Assembly (NCBI GenBank): GCA_020630975.1 | Contig: JAHDID010000012.1 | Coordinates: 23,216 to 87,215 of the forward strand | DNA: 64,000 nucleotides | Source of the DNA: Verrucomicrobiota bacterium | Lineage (GTDB): Bacteria > Verrucomicrobiota > Verrucomicrobiia > Verrucomicrobiales > DEV007 | Direction of reading: 5' to 3' | Shown: in pieces, positions 18,219-27,197 of the stretch | How positions within the stretch are numbered: position 1 is the first letter of the stretch | Layout of the letters: every line of letters starts with the position of its first letter | The notes under the pieces: model-generated | Seen by the model: the letters and a program-made list of their open reading frames with translations, nothing else | Told to the model about the DNA's origin: nothing | The model's database searches: none | Translations under genes and position numbers: made by a program

Positions 18219-21200
18219 ATGCAAACTAGTCCCTTCAGCCTCTTGATGAGGCTAGCCCTTTCTTTCGCTTTTGGGGGAATGAGCACACTCGTGATCAGCT
18301 ATGCCCAGGATATCCCGATGGGCACGATCGGCGGCACCTGTCAGCCTGTGGCGGGTACGGGGCTGATCGAGGTGATGTCGGTCGCAGATGGCCAGGCTGG
18401 GGCTGTAGCGGGACTGCAGGCGGGCGACTTCATCCTCGGTGTGGATGGCCAGAATTTTAGTGCGACGAGCACGGATACCAATATGGGCTATCTTGGGGCG
18501 ATACAGGAGCTGGGCCACGCTATCGATCGAGCTGAGGGTGGCGGTGGCGGTGGCGTGCTGCGGCTGGAGATTCTGCGCAGTGGCGTGGGTGGTGTGACCC
18601 TGGATGTGGACCTGGGCGCGACAGGGAGCTTTGGCCCCGCCTGGCCGATGGGCAGTGCCAAGGCCGATGCGATGTATGAGTGGAGCTGCCAGGAGATCCA
18701 CACGCTGGTGATGAATAGCTCTTCGGATAATTTTGGCTACCTGTCGGGGTTCATGGGCATCATCCTGCTCTCTCATCCCGACTGGGCGGAGACGACTGGT
18801 GCTCGGCCCTACCGACTATCGATCGACCAGCTCCGGGTGCGCTGCGAGGCGATGGTGAATGGCGAGATCTACGAGCCGCTGGAGGCGGTGCACCACGATG
18901 GCACGGGTATGGTGGACACGCCGGGCTATGCCAGCAGCGGGCTGAATAACTGGGATTTCACCACTAGCGCGATGTTTCTGGCGCTGTATCGGTCCAAGAC
19001 GGCGGATGCCACGGTCGACGCCACTCTGCAGCGCACAGCCGAGGCTCTGGGCTATCGAGTGCAGCACTGGCAGCAGTATGACGATGCCGATGCTCCCGAT
19101 GTGCTCGGTGGTCGAGTCGGGCGCATGGGGCACGGCGGGGTGTCGGGCGATTACTCGCGGCGGGGTAGCATCGGCGCGCTGAATATCATCAATGCCCACG
19201 CTCTGCCAGCCTTCGCCCTGCTGCGCAATGCGGGTGCCGATATGTCGGTAAACCTGGGGCTGAGTGCCAATGCCTTTGGCTACAATGCGGGGCTGGCCGA
19301 GCCGACGATCGAGCAAAAGGTGCGCTACTGCTGGGAGATCATGAAAGCAGGCACCCGAGACGGTGGCGATGACGATGGCAATGTCGGCTACGTAGGCCAG
19401 CAGAGTGGCTGGGATAGCTCGGGCCGTACTGCAGGCTCTGCCGCTGGGTGGAAGCTCTATGGACTGACTCCCGATGGCACCGACGAGTCTGTAGTCGATC
19501 GGCAGGTGGATTATTTCATCCGCCACTGGCACCGCCAGCAGCATACCCACGCCTACACTGTGGGCGGTGTGGTGCTCTCGCAGATGGCACTGCCCTTTGT
19601 CAGCGATCTGGATAGGCGATTCTTTCAGCAAAATACCCGCTTCTACGCCGCGCTGGCTCGGCAGGCCGATGACTCGGTGGTCTACATACCAGGTAGGCAG
19701 AATAATGGTGGCGATAGTTACCTGAATTTCTACCGAGTCGGTCTGGTGAATATGGCCATGCCTCGGGCGATTCGCTCGGGCAATCTACCCGGATTTCCTG
19801 CACCAGCAGCCGATGTACTGCTATCGGAGCTGGTCAATCTACCGCATACCTACCCGAGTCGCGATGCGCGGCGGATCGTGCTAGAGACGACGGGGGCTCA
19901 CGCGCTCGATGTACTGGTGACCGATCGTGATGGCATCGAGCAGACGAGTGGTGTGACGGCCAGCTGGCAATCGATCAGTGGACCCTCGCCGATCCAGTTT
20001 TCTGCCGCTGATCAGATCGATACCACCGCGACTTTCTCTACCGATGGCGACTACCGGGCGCAGCTGACACTACAGAAAGATAGCTATACTCTGGTCGAGA
20101 CCTACGACTTCGCTGTGGATAGTAGTCCGACTACCGAGGGCGTGGCGCCATTCATCATGTCTCAGCCTGAGCCCACTACCATACCCATGGGCGAGGCGGC
20201 CGCGCTATCGGTAGTCGCACAGGGCGATGCACCGCTGCTGTACCAGTGGCGACTGGATGGGGAGAATATCGGTAGTGCCTCTAGCGAGCCGACCCTACAG
20301 ATCAGCAGTGTGTCGGGTGGGCATCAGGGCGATTACGATTGTGTCATCACCAATGCGCATGGCTCCGCCATCAGTCAGGTGGCCGCGCTGGTGGTATCGG
20401 GTGCGGGAGAGTTTCTGCCAGGGGGACTGTGGCGCGATGTGTTTTCCAGTATCGATGGATCGTCGGTGTCGACTCTGACCAGTGCCGATAGTTACCCGCG
20501 CTTTCCAGACTCGGGTGGGGTGGTGACTCTGGCGGAGGCACCTGCGGAGTATGGTAGCGACTACGGTCAGCGCATCTCAGGGTGGATCACGCCACCAGAG
20601 TCGGGCGATTACCGCTTTTACCTAGCGGCGGATGATCAGGCCGAGCTGTGGCTATCGACTACCGATCAGCGGGCGGATCGGGTGCGGATCGCATCGCGCA
20701 CTGGCTACAATAGCTACCGCGCGTGGAGCACAGCGACGACGTCGCCTAGCATCTCGCTAGTCGCGGGGCAGCGCTACTACATCGAGATACTGCATAAAGA
20801 AAACGGTGGTGGAGATCATGTATCGGTGACCTGGGACTGGCTATCTGCCGGAGTCTTTGGCACCCCTAGCAATGGGAGTGCTCCGCTACCCGGTGCGCTG
20901 CTGCAGTACCAGGTAGGCGGCACCTTTGACGATACCGCTAGCCCGCCGCAGAACTACGCTCCGACTAGTGGCGACCAGACGATACTCATACATGGCGGGC
21001 AGGCGACTGCGGTAGAGATAGCAGCTAGCGATTTCGAGGGCGATGCGCTGAGCTATCAGGTAGTGGCTGCTCCCCAGCAGGGCACTGTGTCTGGCGTAGG
21101 ACCTAGCTATACCTACACACCCGGAGCTAGCGCCGAGGGTGTCGATACCTTTACCATACGCATCGGCGATGGGGTGAATACCACGGACGCGGTGGTCACC

Positions 21201-22985
21201 GTGGTGCTAGTCGCGCAGGATGTGTCGATCTGGTCTGGCGATACTGATACCAGCTGGTCGGCCAGTGACAACTGGGTGGGCGGAGCGCTGCCTGCTGCCG
21301 ATCGGGCGGTACTGTTTACACCTAGTTCGGATGAGAATCTATCTACCCAGATACCGACAGCGACTAGTATACATAGCCTGGTGGTATCAGCTCCCGGTGG
21401 GCCTGTGGACATAGGTGGGCAGACTTTGACCCTGAGTGGCGGAATCAATATGCTGGCCGCGACAGAATCGGTATCTATCTCGGCTCCGGTAGTATTGGGC
21501 GCGGCTCAGAGCTGGCAGGTAGGCGAAGGAGTCGAGCTGAGTGTGTCCAGCGCGGTCACGGGGAATGATGCTTTGACCAAATCTGGGGTAGGTAGTCTCA
21601 CGCTGGGGGCTGTCAGCTCGCGCTCTGGCGAGATCGTCGTCGATCAGGGTTCGTTGATTTTGAATGGTGGAGGCTGGTACCAGGGCTACGTCGGTGGTAG
21701 TGGGCCGATCACGGTGAATGCCGGAGCGACACTGGTGAACCAGACGAGCCATGCCTTTGGCTCCAGCAATAATGCTAGTCGGGATTTGTATCTGTATGGG
21801 GGCACTTTTCAGGTGGTGAGTAGCACCTACATCGACGATCTGACTCTGCGTGCCGGACGCGTGGAGCAGGGCTTCGGAGGGAGTGGCAATCTACGCAGTC
21901 GCAGTGGTGGCTCGGAGGTGATCGTGGAGGCGGCCGATGCATCGTCGGTATTGGCAGCGGATTACAATGCGGTGGGTAGTGTGGTATTCGATGTGGCCGA
22001 TGGGAGCGCAGCGATCGATCTGCTAGTCGAGGCGCTGACCGGAAGTGGCGCAGCGACCAAGCGCGGGCCGGGTAGTATGAGGGTCTCGGGCCAGGCCACT
22101 CATACGGGGAGTTTCGACCTAGAGGCAGGTACTTTGCTGGTGGATGGCACCCTGTCCTCTGCGACGGTGGCACTACAGGCAGGTACAATTCTACAAGGGG
22201 CAGGCGATCTAGCTGGCGCGGTCGACTCTAGCGCTAGTATCGAGCCCGGTGGGTCCACCACGGCGATTCTCAGTATGGGCCAGCTTCAGCTACAGGGTGG
22301 GGGGCGAGTGGTCGCTCAGCTCGGTGGAACTGGTGTGGGTGCAGGCTACGATCGCTTGACCGTGGATGGCACTGCGACTTTGGCAGGGACTCTACAGGTC
22401 GAGCTGGCAGATGGCTTTGTCCCCAGCGCTGGAGATGCCTTTCGAGTCGTGGCCGCAGGTTCGCGCAGTGGCGAGTTTGACAGTGTGTCGCTACCTACGA
22501 TACCATCAGATCTGCGCTGGCAGGTGAGCTACGATGTCGGCGGGATCGCTGGTGTCAGTCTAGAGGTGGAGCCTTTGTACAACTACGAGCGCTGGAGCGA
22601 GGCACTGCTATCGAGTGTGGCCACTGGACTGCGCGGCAGGACTGCCGATGCCGATGGCGACGGCATCAGCAACTACGAGGAATACGTGCATGGCCTCGAT
22701 CCTGTGAATGGCTACCCAGATCTGAATAGCGATCCCTACTCTGGACTGCCTACCATCGAGATCGAGGGGGGCGACGCTGCCGTCTACTACCGCAAGCGGA
22801 ACGATGTCGATCACCTCAGCTACACTGTGGAGCAGAGCGCGACTCTAGAGGGGCCTGCCTGGACCTCTGCGGGAGCTAGCGAGACGAGTGTGTCGACCGC
22901 TGGCGATATCGAGCTGATCAAGGCCACCGTGCCAGCCACTCCACCGAAGCTGTTTTTCCGTGTCTCGGTGAGCGAGGGCCCGTAG
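18219..22985 (+). CDS. Giant mosaic surface protein: PDZ, DUF6288, Ig, PA14, autotransporter repeats
   Basis: 1588 aa exported protein with N-terminal signal peptide (to about residue 28). Domains in order: PDZ-like (about 45-115, AGAVAGLQAGDFILGVDG); a DUF6288-type helical toroid region (about 140-520, GHGGVSGDYSRRGSIGALNI); a linker; Ig-like (about 645-730, YQWRLDGENIG and GDYDCVITNAHG); PA14 (about 735-885); a cadherin-like repeat (about 910-1000, SYTYTPGASAEGVDTFTIRI); and autotransporter-associated beta-strand repeats (about 1005-1430, LTKSGVGSLTLGAV). A DADGDGISNYEEY calcium loop (about 1475) and a terminal module follow. No beta-barrel was seen. Likely anchored at or released from the cell surface to bind glycans; function inferred. 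Confidence 0.85.
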   Translation: MQTSPFSLLMRLALSFAFGGMSTLVISYAQDIPMGTIGGTCQPVAGTGLIEVMSVADGQAGAVAGLQAGDFILGVDGQNFSATSTDTNMGYLGAIQELGHAIDRAEGGGGGGVLRLEILRSGVGGVTLDVDLGATGSFGPAWPMGSAKADAMYEWSCQEIHTLVMNSSSDNFGYLSGFMGIILLSHPDWAETTGARPYRLSIDQLRVRCEAMVNGEIYEPLEAVHHDGTGMVDTPGYASSGLNNWDFTTSAMFLALYRSKTADATVDATLQRTAEALGYRVQHWQQYDDADAPDVLGGRVGRMGHGGVSGDYSRRGSIGALNIINAHALPAFALLRNAGADMSVNLGLSANAFGYNAGLAEPTIEQKVRYCWEIMKAGTRDGGDDDGNVGYVGQQSGWDSSGRTAGSAAGWKLYGLTPDGTDESVVDRQVDYFIRHWHRQQHTHAYTVGGVVLSQMALPFVSDLDRRFFQQNTRFYAALARQADDSVVYIPGRQNNGGDSYLNFYRVGLVNMAMPRAIRSGNLPGFPAPAADVLLSELVNLPHTYPSRDARRIVLETTGAHALDVLVTDRDGIEQTSGVTASWQSISGPSPIQFSAADQIDTTATFSTDGDYRAQLTLQKDSYTLVETYDFAVDSSPTTEGVAPFIMSQPEPTTIPMGEAAALSVVAQGDAPLLYQWRLDGENIGSASSEPTLQISSVSGGHQGDYDCVITNAHGSAISQVAALVVSGAGEFLPGGLWRDVFSSIDGSSVSTLTSADSYPRFPDSGGVVTLAEAPAEYGSDYGQRISGWITPPESGDYRFYLAADDQAELWLSTTDQRADRVRIASRTGYNSYRAWSTATTSPSISLVAGQRYYIEILHKENGGGDHVSVTWDWLSAGVFGTPSNGSAPLPGALLQYQVGGTFDDTASPPQNYAPTSGDQTILIHGGQATAVEIAASDFEGDALSYQVVAAPQQGTVSGVGPSYTYTPGASAEGVDTFTIRIGDGVNTTDAVVTVVLVAQDVSIWSGDTDTSWSASDNWVGGALPAADRAVLFTPSSDENLSTQIPTATSIHSLVVSAPGGPVDIGGQTLTLSGGINMLAATESVSISAPVVLGAAQSWQVGEGVELSVSSAVTGNDALTKSGVGSLTLGAVSSRSGEIVVDQGSLILNGGGWYQGYVGGSGPITVNAGATLVNQTSHAFGSSNNASRDLYLYGGTFQVVSSTYIDDLTLRAGRVEQGFGGSGNLRSRSGGSEVIVEAADASSVLAADYNAVGSVVFDVADGSAAIDLLVEALTGSGAATKRGPGSMRVSGQATHTGSFDLEAGTLLVDGTLSSATVALQAGTILQGAGDLAGAVDSSASIEPGGSTTAILSMGQLQLQGGGRVVAQLGGTGVGAGYDRLTVDGTATLAGTLQVELADGFVPSAGDAFRVVAAGSRSGEFDSVSLPTIPSDLRWQVSYDVGGIAGVSLEVEPLYNYERWSEALLSSVATGLRGRTADADGDGISNYEEYVHGLDPVNGYPDLNSDPYSGLPTIEIEGGDAAVYYRKRNDVDHLSYTVEQSATLEGPAWTSAGASETSVSTAGDIELIKATVPATPPKLFFRVSVSEGP

Positions 22986-23001
22986 CAGCTAGGACCATGG
23001 C

Positions 23002-23032
23002 TATAGGTCGTATAGGGCCTATATGACCTATA
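23002..23032. repeat. Palindromic intergenic repeat, TATAGGTC family, copy 3
   Basis: Arms TATAGGTC (23002-23009) and GACCTATA (23025-23032) surround a 15-nt spacer containing a second palindrome (ATAGGGCCTAT). It lies between the convergent giant-protein and ion-channel genes. The layout is nearly the same as copy 2. Confidence 0.82.
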
Positions 23033-23046
23033 CCGCCGAAGGGTGG

Positions 23047-23961
23047 CTACTCTTTGTTGGGTAGCGTCTTCGACAGTCGGTTTACGGCGTTCTCGAGATC
23101 TTTGATCTGTTTGCTCAGCAGGGTTATCTGGTTGCTGGGCTCTAGCTCGCCTTTGGCTCCGAGGGCTTTTTCGGCGGCTTTGATCTTTTCGATCTCGGCA
23201 TCGACACGGGCGTCGTCCATACCATTGATGATCACGCCGATCACGAGGTTTAGCATGACCATGGTGCCGATCAGGACAAAGCTGACGAAATAGATGACGC
23301 CGATCACCGGCATGGCTTTGGGCTCGAAGGCATAGTCAGTCATCGCGGCAGCTTCTAGGTTGTAGCCGGAGTAGTTGTCGGAGCCATAGATCTGTAGGTA
23401 CATCACATCGGTCCAGTCTTCGAGCGTGACCACGCGGAAAAGAGATAGCAACGAGATACCGATATCGCCGAAGTGCACTGGATCGTTTTTGCCAAATAGG
23501 ATGACTCCGGCTACGGCGTAGATGTAGAAAAGCAAGGTCAGCAGGATGGTCACGTAGACCATAGAGGGCAGACTCTTCAGCAGAGCTGAGACGAGTAGCT
23601 GTAGCTTGGGCACGGCGGTGAGTAGACGTAGGACACGTAGCAATCGCACCAGGCGTAGGACCGGGCCAAAGCCGGGTAGACCAGGGACTAGACAGACTGC
23701 TACGATGAGAAAGTCGAACACATTCCACGGATCTTTGAAGAACTCCTGGGGGCGCGGGGCCAGGGCGATCATCTTCAGCGCGATCTCGATGATGAAGATA
23801 GCCAGCACCAGCTTGTCGGCGATGGCTAGGGCGGTGTGGTAGCGACTGGCGATACCAGGGTAGGTCTCTAGGCCCACAAGCACACCGGCGAAGATGATGA
23901 CGCCGATGATAAAATTGTGAAAGAAGTCAGAATGAACGATACGGTGGCTCCAAGCTTGCAT
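23047..23961 (-). CDS. NavBac-like voltage-gated cation channel
   Basis: 304 aa from ATG 23961 (frame open to 24141, but that would overlap the carbonic anhydrase gene). A six-transmembrane ion-transport domain. The S4 voltage sensor has regularly spaced arginines ([14 protein letters not shown], about 101-114). The pore loop has TLEDWTD (about 179-185) at the position of the TLESW selectivity filter of bacterial sodium channels. A large hydrophobic S6 ([20 protein letters not shown]) follows. The C-terminal about 50 residues form a predicted coiled coil ([18 protein letters not shown]), as in tetrameric NavBac channels. Ion preference for Na+ versus Ca2+ cannot be decided. Confidence 0.9.
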   Translation of the reverse strand: MQAWSHRIVHSDFFHNFIIGVIIFAGVLVGLETYPGIASRYHTALAIADKLVLAIFIIEIALKMIALAPRPQEFFKDPWNVFDFLIVAVCLVPGLPGFGPVLRLVRLLRVLRLLTAVPKLQLLVSALLKSLPSMVYVTILLTLLFYIYAVAGVILFGKNDPVHFGDIGISLLSLFRVVTLEDWTDVMYLQIYGSDNYSGYNLEAAAMTDYAFEPKAMPVIGVIYFVSFVLIGTMVMLNLVIGVIINGMDDARVDAEIEKIKAAEKALGAKGELEPSNQITLLSKQIKDLENAVNRLSKTLPNKE

Positions 23962-24131
23962 CGGTCGAGATTTTAAGAGCGAAACGGCGCTTGTCGTGTG
24001 GATTTTTTTCGGATTTGTCGTTCGGATTACGAGATCATTACTTTCATTACGAGTCGGTGGCGGAGTATTACAAATGTGTAATTGGTAACTTTTTGGCAAC
24101 CAGGAGGTTGGATCTGTGCGAACCGTAAGTG

Positions 24132-24824
24132 ATGAATGCAAAAACCATCTCTCTAGCCTTAGGTGTCGTCGTGTGTGGCGGCTTTGCCCTGCTAGCTCTG
24201 GCGGATGTTCAGCCAGATCAGGCAGCTCAAGATCAACTAACTCCGGCTTCCGTTTTGGCCGATTTGAAAGCGGGGAATGAACGCTACCAAGCGACGAACC
24301 TCACTCAGCACGACACGGCCAAGCGTCGCGAGGTCGCGACTGGCGGCCAGTTTCCCAAGGCTTACGTGCTGTCCTGTGTCGACTCGCGGGTGCCTGTGGA
24401 GCAGGTGTTCGACCAAGGGATTGGCGATATCTTCGTGGGCCGTGTCGCGGGGAATGTGGAGAATGAAGACCAGCTCGGCTCTATGGAGTACGCCGCTGCT
24501 GTCGCCGGTATCAAGCTGATCGTGGTGATGGGTCACGAGTCCTGTGGCGCGGTAAAGGGTGCCTGCGACGATGTGAAACTGGGGAATCTCTCGGCTCTTC
24601 TGCAGAAAATCCGCCCAGCGGTGCGCTCTGTCGATGGCTATCAGGAGAAGTCGTCCAAGGATAAGGATTTCGTGAAGAAAGTCATACAAGCCAATGTGAA
24701 GCGCACCGTCGAGGATATGCGCACTCGCAGCGAGGTGCTCGCTGGTCTCGAGGCCGATGGCAAGATCCAGATCGTCGGCGCCTACTACTCGCTGCAGGAC
24801 GGTAGTGTGACCTTTTTTGACTAA
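24132..24824 (+). CDS. Exported beta-class carbonic anhydrase
   Basis: Catalyses interconversion of CO2 and bicarbonate. The zinc site is complete: Cys82 and Asp84 in SCVDSRVP, His135 and Cys138 in [11 protein letters not shown]. The 230-aa protein begins with a hydrophobic signal sequence ([19 protein letters not shown]), so the enzyme probably works in the periplasm. ATG 24132 is preferred; GTG 24129 is just upstream, and an AGGAGG lies further off (about 24101-24106). Divergent from the cation channel gene. A GC-rich hairpin follows the stop. Confidence 0.93.
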   Translation: MNAKTISLALGVVVCGGFALLALADVQPDQAAQDQLTPASVLADLKAGNERYQATNLTQHDTAKRREVATGGQFPKAYVLSCVDSRVPVEQVFDQGIGDIFVGRVAGNVENEDQLGSMEYAAAVAGIKLIVVMGHESCGAVKGACDDVKLGNLSALLQKIRPAVRSVDGYQEKSSKDKDFVKKVIQANVKRTVEDMRTRSEVLAGLEADGKIQIVGAYYSLQDGSVTFFD

Positions 24825-24854
24825 TTTGGGGGGGGACTAAACCAAAAACGATGG

Positions 24855-24884
24855 GATGGGCGGCGGCCCTTCTGCCGCCCGTTC
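24855..24884. terminator. Bidirectional hairpin between carbonic anhydrase and glycosyltransferase genes
   Basis: GGGCGGC (24858-24864) pairs with GCCGCCC (24874-24880) around a 9-nt loop, with further partial pairing outside (ATGG/CCAT). It separates convergent stop codons at 24824 and 24887. There is no clear T-run, so the terminator call rests on position and stem strength. Confidence 0.6.
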
Positions 24885-24886
24885 CA

Positions 24887-25657
24887 TCACTCGCCTCCTT
24901 TGGCCAGCTGCGGTAGGATGACCTTTCGCTTCAGCAGCCAACAGACACCGACTAGATCGTAGATGCCACGTATGGCTCGGTCGAAATTGGTATATTTGCT
25001 ATTACCCGCATGGCGTTCGCGGTGATTCACATCGATCTCGGCTATTTTCAGGCCGGCGTGGGTGAAGATAGCAGGTAGAAAGCGGTGCAGTCCATTGAAC
25101 GGCACCAGCAGATCGACATGATCTTTCTTGATCGCCTTTAGCGAGCAACCGGTATCGGAGATACCATCGTGGATGAAAGTGCGGCGCACCTTATTGGCGA
25201 TACGGCTGGCGGCACGGCGGCTCCAGGTATCCTTGCGAGTAGCACGGCGACCGCAGGCCACATCGCACTCGCCTGCGCGCAGGAGCTCGACGAGTTTCTG
25301 GATATCGGCAGGGTCATTCTGCCCGTCGCCATCCAGCATCACTAGGATATCGCCAGAGGCATACTGTAGCCCGGCGTAGAGAGCACCACTCTGGCCCCGG
25401 TTTTCGGTGAGTCGTAGAGGGGTATAGCCCTCGACACCACACATGATTTCCCACGTCTTATCCGAGCTACCGTCGTCGATGCCGATGATCTCGGCGTCTG
25501 GCTGGCACTCGATGATCTCGCGTAGCACCCACTCCACGCACTCTTCCTCGTTGTAGAAAGGCACGATCACGCTGACTTTCTGCATATCGCGGTCGGGCGA
25601 GCCGAGGCCGCTATTCAGTGGAAAAGGCGAAAGGTATCCTGTGCTGGTCTGGCTCAT
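24887..25657 (-). CDS. Family 2 glycosyltransferase (dolichol-phosphate-mannose-synthase-like)
   Basis: GT-A-fold glycosyltransferase, 256 aa from ATG 25657. A later Met just before [14 protein letters not shown] (25585) is also possible. Visible are the NDP-sugar segments [16 protein letters not shown] and [14 protein letters not shown], and the metal-binding LDGDGQNDP (about 109-116). The GCSLKAI and HAGNSKY regions are typical of polyprenyl-phosphate hexose transferases. No C-terminal membrane anchor is present, so it is likely a soluble or peripheral DPM1-type enzyme transferring a sugar from NDP-sugar to a lipid carrier. Its upstream region carries the AATAGGGT tandem repeat. Confidence 0.9.
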   Translation of the reverse strand: MSQTSTGYLSPFPLNSGLGSPDRDMQKVSVIVPFYNEEECVEWVLREIIECQPDAEIIGIDDGSSDKTWEIMCGVEGYTPLRLTENRGQSGALYAGLQYASGDILVMLDGDGQNDPADIQKLVELLRAGECDVACGRRATRKDTWSRRAASRIANKVRRTFIHDGISDTGCSLKAIKKDHVDLLVPFNGLHRFLPAIFTHAGLKIAEIDVNHRERHAGNSKYTNFDRAIRGIYDLVGVCWLLKRKVILPQLAKGGE

Positions 25658-25715
25658 ACGAAGATAAGAAGAAAAAATGGCAAAGTCGGCTCCCAGAGCC
25701 CTCAGAATGGTCAGA

Positions 25716-25776
25716 TTCAATAGGGTATAGTCAAAATTCAATAGGGTACAATTTTGACTGAATAGGGTCTAATCGG
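25716..25776 (+). repeat. AATAGGGT tandem element, three units, 21-bp period
   Basis: The nonamer (C/G)AATAGGGT starts at 25718, 25739 and 25760, exactly 21 bp apart. Each unit continues with an AAT- or AGT-like triplet, and the last ends in AATCGG. The element lies between the divergent glycosyltransferase and M48 peptidase genes. Two-unit copies occur at 40348-40385 and 51937-51975 in the same orientation. The 21-bp period equals about two helical turns. Confidence 0.75.
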
Positions 25777-25905
25777 ACTTAGCAGTCGATGGCCCTGCCA
25801 GCAACTGGTAAGTTGCAGGGGTTTTGGGTTCACACAGTTTTAGGGATGCGTTTTGTGTCTGCATTTTGCTTGCACTTCTACGGTGGCATTATCCATTCTA
25901 AAATC

Positions 25906-27105
25906 ATGACTGCAGAAGACATCCGCTGCTCGAACGACCTCTCCATGTACCAGCGGCTGCGCGAGCACCGCGATGTGAAACGGGTGAATGAGCTGATCGC
26001 CGAAGCTGAAGAAGAAGGCCCGACAGGCATCCGTAGAAATCTACTAGCTACCTCGGTACGGTTGACGGAGCGGATGGCTCCGAGCATCGCCAAGATGGCA
26101 GACGAGTGTGTCGATCTGCTCGGTGTGGAGATGCCGGTGGAGATCTATGTCTACTCCAGCCCACAGTTCAATGCCGCGTGTTTCAAGCCGGAGGAGGATC
26201 GGGTGTACGTCATGTTTTCCTCCGCATTGTTGGAGGGATTCACCGAGCCGGAATTGCGCTTTGTCATGGGCCACGAGCTCGGGCACCACGTCTACGATCA
26301 CCACGGTATACCGATCGGCTACCTGCTAAAAGGGCAGTCGCGGCCAGATCCGGCGCTGGCGTTGGATCTTTTCTCTTGGTCGCGCTACGCCGAGATATCG
26401 GCCGATCGAGCGGGCGCGCACTGTGCTCAGGATATGGGTGCGGTGGCCAAGTCGTTGTTTAAATTATCCTCCGGACTCACATCAAAGATCGTCGAGTTCA
26501 GTCTGGATGATTTCGTCGCTCAGGTCGATGATATGGAGGTCGGTGATCAAGAGCCTGGTCAGGGATCGTCGCAGAGCGATTGGTTTTCCACCCATCCCTT
26601 TAGCCCGCTGCGAGTGAAGGCGCTGAAGCTGTTTGAGGATTCGGAGATTTACCAGAAAGGCAAAGTCAGCAAAGCCGATCTCGAGCTGGGTGTGCAGTCG
26701 GTCCTGAGCCTGATGGAGCCTAGCTATCTCGATGCCAATACCGGCACGGGCGAGACCATGCGACGTATGCTATTTGCCGGGCTGCTGGCGGTGGCGGATG
26801 CCCATGGCGGTATCAGCGAGGAGGAGCTGGAGATTTTTGAGAAGTTCTTTGGAAAATATGCCTTCAGCGACAAGCTCGATGTGGCAAAAATCAAAGCGCG
26901 TCTCGACGATCGGGTGCTGGAGGTGAAGAAAAAAGCCTCGCAGACACAGGCCATGCAAGTGCTGCGCGATATCTGTACCATCGCCAAAGCAGACGGCGGT
27001 GTGCAGGCGAGCGAGCGCAAGGTGCTGAATCACATCGCTAAGCTGCTGGATCTGCCCACATCGTTTGTGGTGCAGGCGCTGGATGTGGCGGTGGAGCTGG
27101 ATTAG
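25906..27105 (+). CDS. M48-family metallopeptidase fused to a TerB-like domain
   Basis: 399 aa from ATG 25906; the frame is open to 25789, but the conserved part begins after 25906. The zinc motif HELGH (123-127) sits in RFVMGHELGHHVYDHHG, with the third ligand Glu163 in YAEISADRAG, as in M48 peptidases. M48 proteins usually have membrane helices, but none is evident here. Residues about 285-399 (LLAVADAHGGISEEELEIF and ICTIAKADGGVQASERKVL) form a paired-acidic-helix TerB-like domain known from tellurite/stress-response proteins. The fusion suggests a soluble, possibly metal- or stress-responsive protease; substrate unknown. Confidence 0.85.
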   Translation: MTAEDIRCSNDLSMYQRLREHRDVKRVNELIAEAEEEGPTGIRRNLLATSVRLTERMAPSIAKMADECVDLLGVEMPVEIYVYSSPQFNAACFKPEEDRVYVMFSSALLEGFTEPELRFVMGHELGHHVYDHHGIPIGYLLKGQSRPDPALALDLFSWSRYAEISADRAGAHCAQDMGAVAKSLFKLSSGLTSKIVEFSLDDFVAQVDDMEVGDQEPGQGSSQSDWFSTHPFSPLRVKALKLFEDSEIYQKGKVSKADLELGVQSVLSLMEPSYLDANTGTGETMRRMLFAGLLAVADAHGGISEEELEIFEKFFGKYAFSDKLDVAKIKARLDDRVLEVKKKASQTQAMQVLRDICTIAKADGGVQASERKVLNHIAKLLDLPTSFVVQALDVAVELD

Positions 27106-27130
27106 TCAGAGCGGCGACTTTTTTTCTTAG

Positions 27131-27195
27131 CCTACGCGATCACAGCCTACGTGATCACAGCCGTTGCTATTCTGTTGTAGGCCGACGTTCCTACA
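27131..27195 (+). repeat. 15-bp direct repeat and hairpin before the DUF3604 gene
   Basis: CCTACGCGATCACAG (27131-27145) is repeated at once as CCTACGTGATCACAG (27146-27160). A small hairpin, TGTAGG/CCTACA (27176-27181 / 27190-27195), ends two bases before the ATG at 27198, so the start codon of the next gene lies at the foot of a stem. The role is unknown. Confidence 0.5.
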
Positions 27196-27197
27196 GC

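Noticed and set aside
18816-19631. 271-codon ORF antisense to the giant mosaic protein
   Set aside because: Composition is that of a reverse-complement frame; no signal, domain or start context.
24129-24141. Overlap of the channel and carbonic anhydrase starts as a real overlapping-gene arrangement
   Set aside because: The channel domain begins near the Met at 23961; the 60-codon upstream extension lacks conserved features, so the genes are separated.
25716-25776. AATAGGGT tandem repeats as a CRISPR array
   Set aside because: The unit is 9 bp in a 21-bp period, only two or three units long, with partly conserved spacers and no cas genes nearby.
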